The notes under the pieces were generated by a model. It ran no database searches. It saw only the letters and a program-made list of their open reading frames with translations, and was not told the DNA's origin. A DNA stretch of 5,418 nt, from positions 1 to 5,418 of the forward strand of contig NZ_CALADU010000068.1 in the NCBI RefSeq assembly GCF_937890665.1. The letters are read 5' to 3'. Below, piece by piece: positions 1-5,410 of this stretch. Each line of letters begins with the position of its first letter. The stretch's first letter is position 1. This DNA is from an uncultured Subdoligranulum sp. (GTDB lineage: Bacteria; Bacillota_A; Clostridia; Oscillospirales; Ruminococcaceae). The position numbers and the translations under genes are program-made.

Positions 1-2
1 GG

Positions 3-209
3 GGCGGTTTGTTACAGAGATTGTTCGATCATTATGGTTTAGAACGAATTAACTTTGATTGTATGATACAGGATCGCAGAATTTGTAGTTTGTTGACCCT
101 GGACAGAGAGGCCCTTACGATCCTGAGGTCTTTACAATTCCAGACTGTTTCTCCTATTAGCCGCGTTCAATGGCGCACGATGATCAGAAATAGCATCACC
201 GCCGCATAA
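3..209 (+). CDS. Unrecognised protein, C-terminal part (frame open to window edge)
   Basis: The frame is open from the first bases of the window to a TAA at 207-209, so this is probably the last 68 or so residues of a longer protein. A TTG at position 9 could serve as a start, but no ribosome binding site is visible because the window begins there. The visible part has no signal peptide, membrane segment or zinc motif. It contains LTLDREALTILRSLQFQTV, a likely helix followed by a strand, and ends in NSITAA. I do not recognise the family. Composition is moderate in GC, unlike the GC-rich IS remnants. A transposase C-terminus was considered because of the context, but no diagnostic motif supports it. 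It could also be a chance open frame, since only about 200 bases are seen. Confidence 0.35.
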   Translation, partial: GGLLQRLFDHYGLERINFDCMIQDRRICSLLTLDREALTILRSLQFQTVSPISRVQWRTMIRNSITAA

Positions 210-321
210 TTTCCTCTCGCAAGATTGGATTTTCTCAGTAGTTAGTTGTACTTGATGGTTCATGATAGTTCAGAATGTTGCTGACATATAATGGACCGAT
301 ACGTTGTTGGCGAGTGGCTGG

Positions 322-349
322 CCCGGATTCAATTTGTAAGTGCAATGCT
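322..349 (+). repeat. IS30-type terminal repeat, transposase 3' side
   Basis: This segment includes GGATTCAATTTGTAAGTGCA, which reads inward from the left edge of the IS30 remnant and contains the stop and last codons of the transposase fragment. It pairs, as an imperfect inverted repeat, with 561-588 on the other strand (16 of 27 matches without gaps). The exact outer base is uncertain by a few positions, and no convincing target duplication was found. Confidence 0.6.
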
Positions 350-530
350 CGTCTTTGGGTGGCTTGTCCTCGACATTAGCTTGCCGAGCTCGCGGTACCA
401 AGCCTCGTTGGGTGTTTCCCAGTCCGGGACCTTCATGGGGGGTGTCGTTGATCTCCTGGACGATGGCCTGCAGGTCGGCGTCCGTCAGGCCGTCGAGACT
501 GGTCCTCTTGGGCAGGTAGCGGCGGATCCG
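329..530 (-). pseudogene. IS30-family transposase, C-terminal fragment with frameshift
   Basis: Read on the minus strand, the fragment gives IRRYLPKRTSLDGLTDADLQ, then an AIVQEINDTP segment, then (in another frame) MKVPDWETPNEAWYRELGK and finally the ending SIALTN before TGA at 329-331. This is the usual C-terminus of IS30 transposases: the IRRYLPKGT block and the NxTPxKxLGWxTPxE block, where the last catalytic Glu region of the DDE fold normally lies just upstream. The two parts are out of register by one base. The six-G run at 437-442 should be five to keep the frame, so there is a one-base insertion in a homopolymer. The N-terminal three quarters are missing. The last codons overlap the inverted repeat, as is common in this family. 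It is GC-rich and Actinobacteria-like, and not functional. Confidence 0.8.
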
Positions 531-560
531 TGTATGTGTTCAATAGGGAGTTGAGGTTTA

Positions 561-588
561 GGTGTTGCGCTTCTATTTAGAACTCAGG
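561..588 (-). repeat. IS30-type terminal repeat, transposase 5' side
   Basis: On the minus strand this reads GAGTTCTAAATAGAAGCGCA then ACACC. It resembles the opposite end at 322-349 and the remembered IS30 end ending in ACGCAACA. Its outermost base coincides with the inner edge of the 22-bp repeat at 588-609, so the two structures touch or overlap by one base. Confidence 0.55.
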
Positions 589-609
589 AAAACAGCAGAA
601 GCCTCAAAA
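588..609 (+). repeat. 22-bp inverted repeat, left copy (probable ISL3-type end)
   Basis: This segment (GAAAACAGCAG, then AAGCCTCAAAA) is a perfect 22-of-22 reverse complement of 4705-4726. Read on the minus strand its core is GGCTTCTGCTGTTTTC, starting with GG like known ISL3-family ends. In the right copy that core lies 21 bp from the stop codon of an ISL3-type transposase, so the left copy is probably the stub of a second, oppositely oriented ISL3 end. The interior of that left element is not found; the IS30 remnant begins immediately beside it. The shared six bases outside the GG (TCAAAA) are not explained by an ordinary IS end. Confidence 0.75.
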
Positions 610-611
610 TC

Positions 612-950
612 TTGTTTAGAGGGAGAAAACAGAATGGCGAAACCATCACGTTCTTCACCCCTCAGTCGAAGATGCATCCGCAAGGTTTTTATTGGGTTGA
701 TATTACAGAAGAACAAGCCCATGTTCTGAGCGAAACCGATAAAGCCCTTGTTGTGCTCCGCTTGAAGAGTAGGAACATCCTCATGGTAAAGTGGGAGGTT
801 CTGAAATCATATCTAACTCAGGAATGTAAAAGATACAACGCCAATGAGTACAACCATTGGAAATTGAACATCTATACCGACCACATTAAGATCAGCGGCA
901 ACAACAGAGAAATACCCGCCAAGGTTTGGCATTTCAACGCTGAAGTGTAA
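612..950 (+). CDS. Hypothetical protein, probable 5'-truncated remnant
   Basis: This 112-codon frame ends with TAA at 948-950. I do not recognise a named family. The product is small, mixed alpha/beta and rich in Trp and Tyr, with blocks ITFFTPQSKMHPQGFYWVDI (residues 12-31) and WKLNIYTDHIKI (about 82-93), which look like a well-packed soluble domain. The only upstream start is TTG at 612, three bases after the 22-bp repeat, and no Shine-Dalgarno sequence precedes it. The frame stays open back through the repeat to 555. This is what a gene cut by an IS insertion looks like, so I favour a 3' remnant of a longer protein. ATG at 672 is an alternative internal start with a poor site. Composition matches the operon to the right, and the gene converges on it with a shared terminator, so it belongs to the same acquired cassette. 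Confidence 0.5.
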   Translation: MFRGRKQNGETITFFTPQSKMHPQGFYWVDITEEQAHVLSETDKALVVLRLKSRNILMVKWEVLKSYLTQECKRYNANEYNHWKLNIYTDHIKISGNNREIPAKVWHFNAEV

Positions 951-954
951 AGAA

Positions 955-999
955 AAGCCATAGCTGTCACTCTCTCGCCTGGAGTTGTCGCTATGGCTT
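955..999. terminator. Bidirectional rho-independent terminator between convergent genes
   Basis: A perfect 10-bp stem, AAGCCATAGC (955-964) with GCTATGGCTT (990-999), encloses a 25-nt loop that may form a small inner pairing (ACTC with GAGT). The plus strand follows with TTCTTTGCTT and the minus strand with TTTTCTTTAC, so either transcript ends in a U-rich tract. It starts 4 bases after the stop of the rightward ORF and lies 6 bases beyond the stop of the leftward operon, which is the expected position for a shared terminator. The loop is longer than usual. Confidence 0.75.
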
Positions 1000-1005
1000 C
1001 TTTGC

Positions 1006-2964
1006 TTACTCAATGTTGCAAGCTTTTTTCAAATGGCCAAGCATTTCTTCTTCATGCGCCTTGTACGCCCTTTCCTTCCAGTAAAGGCTGGCTGGTTTGT
1101 CGCCGTTTTTTTCTGTCAGTTCACTCATAATGCGAAGTTTAATACTCCCCTTGACTATCATATCCTTAAATGTACTTTTCTTTGCTTCCGGAGACATATT
1201 AGAAAATTTGGAGTTCACATTTCTCTGAATGATACAGAGATTTCCAAACTGGTCAACACCATCCTTCCATTGCTCGAATGTTCCCTCAGATGGATTCTGC
1301 GGATACCAATGCTCTACGGAATTTCTAAATTCAAAAACAAAGTCGCTGTATTTCTTCTTCTTTCCGTTCCGGTCGTCATTCCACAGCAAGTAATCCAGGT
1401 AGTTAAAGACAATATGCGGAGTATTGACACCCATCGCATACACGCCGTTCGAACAAACCTGAAAGAAGTTTTCCCTTACTGCATCAATAGCGATGTTTTC
1501 GGCAACTTTATCAAACTTTGTAATGGCATCATTTTTGATATTCTTGCAATCAGCTTCCGAAAGCCATATCAAGAGTTTGGTAATCCAGTGCATTACCTTT
1601 GGGGAAGTGTAGGAAACACGCAAGGCGGACTGCATCATAATATTGGTCTTGGTTCGCCAATCATTTGCACGTGTCCATTCTGTACGTGTCCATTCGCCGG
1701 AACGGGTGAACTCGGAGTTCCCGTAATATGCTTTCTTCTTCGATTGCTGTCCGGAAACATGCAGGCTCTTCAAGCTCCATTCGCCATCAGCGCTGTCATT
1801 TGCGTACTCTCTCTTTATGATGTACTTATCGAACAGGTATCTGGTTCTGAGCAGGCAAATAATAAACCCTCTGGCAAAATCTTCTTTGCTGTCTGCGATC
1901 CTGCCGGTATCCGTTATGCCGCAGGATACAACTCTGTTGAACGCATCAAGGAGCTTCTTATCATCCAAGAGTTCATCCACGATTTTTGAAGTTGCTATTT
2001 CATGGGTGACACCGTAAAGACTCACATAGACCTTCAGCGTATGCAGCAGGAAGTATGGAAACTCAATAACACTTTCAAAGCGAACACGCACATCACCATC
2101 CACATAGCCTTCATCATCTTCAACCTTGAAGTTCTTTTCGATCAGGTCACAGATTTTATGTCCGGTGGTTTCCTGTGTCGTTCCACTTATAGCCTTTTTG
2201 TATTTCTGCCAGCTGTTAGGCGGCATACTGTTCCATTCGGAGCCGAAAATAGCCTCTCTTACCGCATTGTTCTTGCTGATGAAGTGCATCTGCACATAGC
2301 CGGTCATATCGCTACAAGCATCCCATATCTTCGCAAACAAGCCCTTCTCAGAATCATCACTCAAATAGCTCATAAGCGTGGCCTTTAGAATGTCGTGTTG
2401 CTCTAATTGCTCACCTCTGGTGTTCATTATCTCATAATAGCGGTTCAGATCGGTATTCTCCGGAACCTCAATCCGATAGACGATAATTTTAGCCAGCTTT
2501 TCCATAAAGCTTTCCCTGTCGAAATGATCCTTTGTCAATTCGTGAGATAGTATCCTGATGCCCCTTTGGATTCCCGGTTCAATCCGATCCATATCGATCT
2601 TGCTGCGGTTTTCGAGCAGTAGTTCTTCAATGTTTCTTAGGGTATAGTTCGATTTTTCTCTACACGCAAATGTGAGTGTGGGCTTTGTTTTGATTCCAAG
2701 GCAGTTCAGCAGCAAATACAGCGAGGTAAGCCGCTGCTGGCCATCCACTACTTCATATCGTCCGAACTGCTTGGAAACGATCAAGGAGCCAATGTAGTAA
2801 TTGGAGTCCTCCGCAACATCGTTAATATCCTCAATCAGCTGGGTGAGTTGCTTGTCCTCCCACGCATAGGCTCTCTGGTATAGAGGGATTATGTACTCCA
2901 TATCTGTGTCGAACATATTGCCGTTTTCACCAATAATATGAAGTTCAGTTACTAATTTGCTCAT
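1006..2964 (-). CDS. DUF262 plus DUF1524 protein, GmrSD-type modification-dependent nuclease
   Basis: This 652-residue protein has the layout of fused GmrSD/BrxU/SspE-group proteins. The N-terminal DUF262 (ParB/Srx-like NTPase) domain shows IPLYQRAYAWE (26-36), YEVVDGQQRLTSL (70-82) and EIMNTRGEQLEQHDILKA (178-195), the three hallmark motifs. A long mostly helical middle follows (about 200-535). The C-terminal DUF1524 His-Me finger nuclease shows FRNSVEHWYPQ (546-556), with His552 the likely catalytic residue, and GNLCIIQRNVNSKFSN (574-589). Family members cleave phage DNA carrying base or backbone modifications, with NTP hydrolysis controlling the nuclease; the target here is unknown. All key motifs are intact. 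ATG at 2964 overlaps the upstream stop (ATGA) and has a strong site, GGAGGTG, six bases upstream. Two near-identical 15-bp units at 1666-1695 encode a small Trp-rich repeat near residues 424-433. Function as restriction is family-based inference. Confidence 0.9.
   Translation of the reverse strand: MSKLVTELHIIGENGNMFDTDMEYIIPLYQRAYAWEDKQLTQLIEDINDVAEDSNYYIGSLIVSKQFGRYEVVDGQQRLTSLYLLLNCLGIKTKPTLTFACREKSNYTLRNIEELLLENRSKIDMDRIEPGIQRGIRILSHELTKDHFDRESFMEKLAKIIVYRIEVPENTDLNRYYEIMNTRGEQLEQHDILKATLMSYLSDDSEKGLFAKIWDACSDMTGYVQMHFISKNNAVREAIFGSEWNSMPPNSWQKYKKAISGTTQETTGHKICDLIEKNFKVEDDEGYVDGDVRVRFESVIEFPYFLLHTLKVYVSLYGVTHEIATSKIVDELLDDKKLLDAFNRVVSCGITDTGRIADSKEDFARGFIICLLRTRYLFDKYIIKREYANDSADGEWSLKSLHVSGQQSKKKAYYGNSEFTRSGEWTRTEWTRANDWRTKTNIMMQSALRVSYTSPKVMHWITKLLIWLSEADCKNIKNDAITKFDKVAENIAIDAVRENFFQVCSNGVYAMGVNTPHIVFNYLDYLLWNDDRNGKKKKYSDFVFEFRNSVEHWYPQNPSEGTFEQWKDGVDQFGNLCIIQRNVNSKFSNMSPEAKKSTFKDMIVKGSIKLRIMSELTEKNGDKPASLYWKERAYKAHEEEMLGHLKKACNIE
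1666..1695. repeat. 15-bp tandem duplication inside the nuclease gene
   Basis: Two adjacent copies, TGCACGTGTCCATTC (1666-1680) and TGTACGTGTCCATTC (1681-1695), differ at one of 15 bases. The unit is a multiple of three, so it keeps the frame and encodes the EWTR-T-EWTR stretch (about residues 424-432) in the linker before the C-terminal part of the protein. Confidence 0.85.
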
Positions 2965-4262
2965 TCCGCACCTCCATATCCATTGATTTCTTTGATCGTG
3001 TCATACAACAAGTTATTGGATGGGCTGTCCGGTCCTCTCCGTACCTTTATCTGCAATCCGGATATTTCGTGGTGCATCCGGGCAAAGCTGATCTTGGAGA
3101 AAATACCGATTGTGTTTGTATATCTGGAATTTTCGTCACCGATAGCGTACTTGTTTACGCTGTCAAACCCCAGGGTCTTCATATCTACACGGAGCATAAA
3201 CGCCCAGGAAAATAGCTTCTTGACTGCCATTTCATCGAAGTTATGGAACTTGTCGTAATAGCAAAGCAGCGCACAATAAAACAGATTCTTCGTGTATCCG
3301 AAACCGGCAGAGCCGAACTTTACTTTGTCCATTTCTTCCGGTGTTTCTACATCCTTGCCGCCGCAGATAACCAGCTTAATCTCCTTGAAACGGGGATTGT
3401 TGCAGATCTCCGACTTAATATCCTGGAGCAGATACATATAATGCTCGACCATTTCAAAGAAGTCGTTGCCGGAAATAAATGGCTCGGTAATCTGGAAATA
3501 CGGCATAGCTCGGCTTGCCCGTCGTGCGTAAGAATAGGTTGAGCTTTCTGCGATACCTTTATAGGTGTCGATTTCCTTGGCTATGAACGGTTTGCTTTTA
3601 ATGCCTCGGCTCCAATTCAAGATTGGAAACAAATATAGATCAAACAGCTCTTTGATCTTCTCAGTATCCTTTGCTTCCCATTTTGTAACAGCGTGTTCCA
3701 TTTCATAGGGATACTTTTTCATTTCACGGAGGTGGTACGCTTTCAGAAGGTCATGCGGGTCTAATGCCTTACCTCTTGTATTTTGTGAATCGAAAAGCTG
3801 GAACGCTTCGGTTACTTTGTCTACGCAAACAACGACGACCTCTAAAATATGCTCAAAGGCATGGATAAAGTCCCGTTTTACATCTTCGCTCTTTAGGGAG
3901 AACCACTCTCTGATAAACGCATAGTTCCTGTGAATGTTGAACTGGCTCACCTTGTTGGTGAAATCTATCTGGAGAATCGAACACTCAAATCCCGGTTCAA
4001 GGCATTGCTTTAGAAGCACCAGAGAAATGATTCTCTGCTGCCCATCCACCACATCGTAGGTGTCATTCTTTGTTCTGTGCAGGATGATCGTTCCGATACG
4101 GTATTTGAACTCAGTTCTGTATCTGTCCGCATCACTAATTGCATTGGTGATGTCTAGGAATAAATCGTCGATGTTTTGAATATCCCACTTGTACGGCCTT
4201 TGATAGTCCGGAATATTCAGATTCATGCTCAACAGTTCATTTACGCTCTTAATTTCAGCCAT
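2961..4262 (-). CDS. DUF262-only protein, GmrS-like NTPase or sensor subunit
   Basis: This 433-residue protein carries an N-terminal DUF262 domain with NIPDYQRPYKW (16-26), YDVVDGQQRIISL (69-81) and FDSQNTRGKALDPHDLLKAY (157-176). In GmrSD-type systems this ParB-like fold binds and hydrolyses NTP and helps sense modified DNA. The rest (about 180-433) is largely helical, and I see no EHxxPQ/GNLxxxxxxxNxxxSN nuclease signature, so it lacks DUF1524. It therefore resembles a GmrS-type subunit, yet its downstream neighbour has both domains, so the pair is not a simple split GmrS/GmrD. Start ATG 4262 has GAGGTGAG (4271-4278) upstream, lying inside the last codons of the preceding gene. Its stop overlaps the next start by 4 nt, which suggests translational coupling and equal amounts of the two proteins. 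Likely cytoplasmic; biochemical role inferred from family. Confidence 0.88.
   Translation of the reverse strand: MAEIKSVNELLSMNLNIPDYQRPYKWDIQNIDDLFLDITNAISDADRYRTEFKYRIGTIILHRTKNDTYDVVDGQQRIISLVLLKQCLEPGFECSILQIDFTNKVSQFNIHRNYAFIREWFSLKSEDVKRDFIHAFEHILEVVVVCVDKVTEAFQLFDSQNTRGKALDPHDLLKAYHLREMKKYPYEMEHAVTKWEAKDTEKIKELFDLYLFPILNWSRGIKSKPFIAKEIDTYKGIAESSTYSYARRASRAMPYFQITEPFISGNDFFEMVEHYMYLLQDIKSEICNNPRFKEIKLVICGGKDVETPEEMDKVKFGSAGFGYTKNLFYCALLCYYDKFHNFDEMAVKKLFSWAFMLRVDMKTLGFDSVNKYAIGDENSRYTNTIGIFSKISFARMHHEISGLQIKVRRGPDSPSNNLLYDTIKEINGYGGAE
2969..2975 (-). promoter_or_regulatory. Strong ribosome binding site fixing the start of the 652-aa gene
   Basis: GGAGGTG on the minus strand lies inside the last codons of the 433-aa gene, 4 to 6 bases before ATG 2964. 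It supports this start and reinitiation at the ATGA overlap. Confidence 0.8.
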
Positions 4263-4266
4263 GCCT

Positions 4267-4701
4267 TTATCTCACCTCGGTTCCGCTGCCATTATCAAGT
4301 TCTTTCAGTCGCTCCAGCCATTTCCGGATACTGCCATCTTTGAAAAATCCAAGCAAAGCACCATCACAGAATCGTTCTGCCCGGACAGCTCCGGTGATCA
4401 ATGCCATGATGCACTGTGCATCCAGATTCGATACATCTGCGGTGCTCATAGACTTGCTTCCCCATTTAAGGCCATTCTGATTCAGAATGTCACCGTAACG
4501 GTTCAGCTCCATGTCCTTGTTATGGTCGATAAAATCATATATATCATCGATAAAATGATACACCATATCAGAGTAGCTTACATATGGCATCTGAATTGGA
4601 TGTTCGAGCGTTCCATCGTTTTCACGGTCAATAACCCAAGAGCCAAAACTATCTCCGTCAAGGATACATATATACTTGACCAGACTATCATATTTACTCA
4701 T
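4267..4701 (-). CDS. DUF6508 domain protein, first gene of the GmrSD-like operon
   Basis: This 144-residue acidic, soluble protein matches what I recall of the DUF6508 family over its whole length. It begins MSKYDSLVKYI, continues with ENDGTLEHPIQMPYVSYSDM (27-46) and FIDDIYDFID (50-59), and ends with DAQCIMALITGAVRAERFCD (94-113) and the helix FKDGSIRKWLERLKELD (120-136). There is no signal peptide or membrane segment. No enzymatic function is known to me for this family, and no catalytic motif is evident. It ends 4 bases before the DUF262 gene, whose ribosome binding site it contains, so it is co-expressed with the restriction pair and may regulate or complete it, or may simply be a passenger. 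ATG 4701 is favoured because the family start MxKYD follows directly. No good Shine-Dalgarno precedes it: the 22-bp repeat ends only three bases upstream, so the native leader was probably replaced by IS sequence. Confidence 0.85.
   Translation of the reverse strand: MSKYDSLVKYICILDGDSFGSWVIDRENDGTLEHPIQMPYVSYSDMVYHFIDDIYDFIDHNKDMELNRYGDILNQNGLKWGSKSMSTADVSNLDAQCIMALITGAVRAERFCDGALLGFFKDGSIRKWLERLKELDNGSGTEVR
4271..4278 (-). promoter_or_regulatory. Ribosome binding site of the 433-aa gene, embedded in the DUF6508 gene
   Basis: GAGGTGAG on the minus strand encodes the final Glu-Val-Arg of the upstream protein and sits 8 bases before ATG 4262. This couples the second gene to the first. Confidence 0.65.
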
Positions 4702-4704
4702 TAC

Positions 4705-4726
4705 TTTTGAGGCTTCTGCTGTTTTC
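4705..4726 (-). repeat. 22-bp inverted repeat, right copy (inner end of ISL3-type element)
   Basis: This is the exact reverse complement of 588-609. Its plus-strand core GGCTTCTGCTGTTTTC begins at 4711, 21 bp from the stop codon of the adjacent ISL3-type transposase remnant, and starts with GG as ISL3-family ends do, so it is most likely that element's terminal repeat. Beyond the 22 bases the two copies stay partly similar (CTGAGTT against GTGGGTT). It ends three bases before the ATG of the DUF6508 gene. Confidence 0.75.
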
Positions 4727-5410
4727 GTGGGTTAGATTGCGGGTTGTGGGAGTCGGACGTCGAGTCCGCCGCAACGGAGCATGACGAGTGCTATGAGGTT
4801 GGTGACGTGGTGGAAGCCGTAGGCCATGCGGATGGTGACCTTGATGCGGTTGTCGGACGCCTCGAGCCTGGCGTTGGAGTAGCCGAGTTGGATGGTCCTG
4901 AGGATGTCCGGGCGCCGTCTCCTGATCCTCCTCGCGAGTTCGACTATCTCGGGGATACGGTTGTGGGACGCCCAGAACACCCAATGGTTCAATTCCGTCT
5001 TGGCTTGGTCGCTCATCAGCCACGCGCACTCGGACTCGAAGTCGCGCGTGAACCGGCTGCCCGGTTCCGCCCACGGCACGGACGCGACCACGACCCCGCA
5101 CCCGGGACAGTCCACGCGCGGCATCATGGCGACCAGTTCGACCCGCCAGCAGCCGAAATCCCGATGACGCCAACGACGCACGCCGCCACCTTGGTCGTAA
5201 CCATGACGACGTCTGCCACAGCGGTGAGCATCGGAGCATGCCCCTGCGCGGGCGCACACGAACCTCGAGCACGGGCTCGGGGCGCAGGGGCGAATCGACG
5301 ATCCGCACGGTCTCGACCACCACGCCTTTGACGTTGAGGAGCTGGTTGAATATCCTGTTCATCAGGCGCTTTGCGGTTGTTTGTTTATCTTGGTCGAAAA
5401 CATCCTACCC
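4711..5410 (-). mobile_element. Internally deleted ISL3-family element
   Basis: This GC-rich unit of about 700 bp carries both ends of an ISL3-type transposase gene with the middle removed. The inner end is GGCTTCTGCTGTTTTCG at 4711-4727. A candidate outer end is GGGTAGGATGTTTTCG, read on the minus strand from 5410, which shares TGTTTTCG with the inner end. That assignment is tentative because only 8 bases follow it in the window. Complete ISL3-family elements are roughly 1.3-1.5 kb. No matching 8-bp target duplication is visible next to the two proposed ends. The element is unable to make a working transposase. Confidence 0.65.
4732..5362 (-). pseudogene. ISL3-family transposase, frameshifted and internally deleted
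   Basis: On the minus strand the protein starts MNRIFNQLLNVKGVVVETVR, with downstream VRPRRGMLRCS, then loses frame at a CC at 5223-5224. Removing one C restores RCSRCGRRRHGYDQGGGVRR, the N-terminal zinc-finger (CxxC) segment of ISL3 transposases, followed by the second pair in VDCPGCGVV and by VPWAEPGSRFTRDFESECAW. Right after this (near 5005-5018) the sequence jumps to the family C-terminus: SDQAKTELNHWVFWASHNRI, ILRTIQLGYSNARLEASDNR and VTIRMAYGFHHVTNLIALVM, ending before TAA at 4732. About 200 or more residues containing the first DDE catalytic Asp residues are missing; full-length proteins are around 400-430 aa. It is clearly non-functional. Very high GC and Arg/Gly-rich codons contrast with the neighbouring operon and point to an actinobacterial, Bifidobacterium-like source. 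Confidence 0.85.

Larger units (their letters stand above)
322..588 (-). mobile_element. Internally deleted IS30-family element (MITE-like remnant)
   Basis: This 267-bp unit has IS30-like ends at both sides and only the 3' end of a transposase gene between them. The inward-facing ends (322-349 on the plus strand, 561-588 on the minus strand) match each other at about 16 of 27 positions without gaps. They share the TTC and the AAG.GCAA pattern and, from memory, resemble the classic IS30 end (GATTCAAT then ACGCAACA). After the left-hand end of the element there are only about 30 bp before the codons for IRRYLPKRTSLDG begin, whereas a complete IS30-family element is about 1 kb or more. Most of the transposase gene, including the DNA-binding region and the first catalytic residues, is therefore gone. 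It cannot move by itself, but the ends might still be usable by an intact transposase. It directly abuts the 22-bp repeat at 588-609. Confidence 0.7.

Noticed and set aside
264..292. TATAAT at 287-292
   Set aside because: A perfect -10 hexamer, but no acceptable -35 at 16-18 bp and no intact gene downstream.
291..554. Rightward 87-codon open frame starting at ATG 291
   Set aside because: It is the antisense shadow of the IS30 transposase fragment, whose minus-strand reading matches family motifs.
551..579. Possible promoter TTGAGG, 17-bp spacer, TATTTA pointing right into the 112-codon ORF
   Set aside because: The -10 matches consensus at only three of six positions and lies within the IS30 end; too weak to annotate.
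634..729. ATG at 634 preceded by GGGAG, giving a 31-codon frame
   Set aside because: The spacing looks reasonable, but the product is short, low in information and in a different frame from the domain-like 112-codon ORF.
813..1013. Leftward 66-codon frame over the terminator
   Set aside because: It would be translated across the hairpin and antisense to the 112-codon ORF; no ribosome binding site or recognisable domain.
985..1989. Rightward 334-codon open frame and other plus-strand frames across 1800-4700
   Set aside because: They lie antisense to the DUF262 and DUF6508 genes, which have intact diagnostic motifs and good ribosome binding sites; the antisense products show no family features.
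4744..5331. Rightward 195-codon frame in the right flank
   Set aside because: A high-GC shadow of the ISL3 transposase remnant on the other strand.
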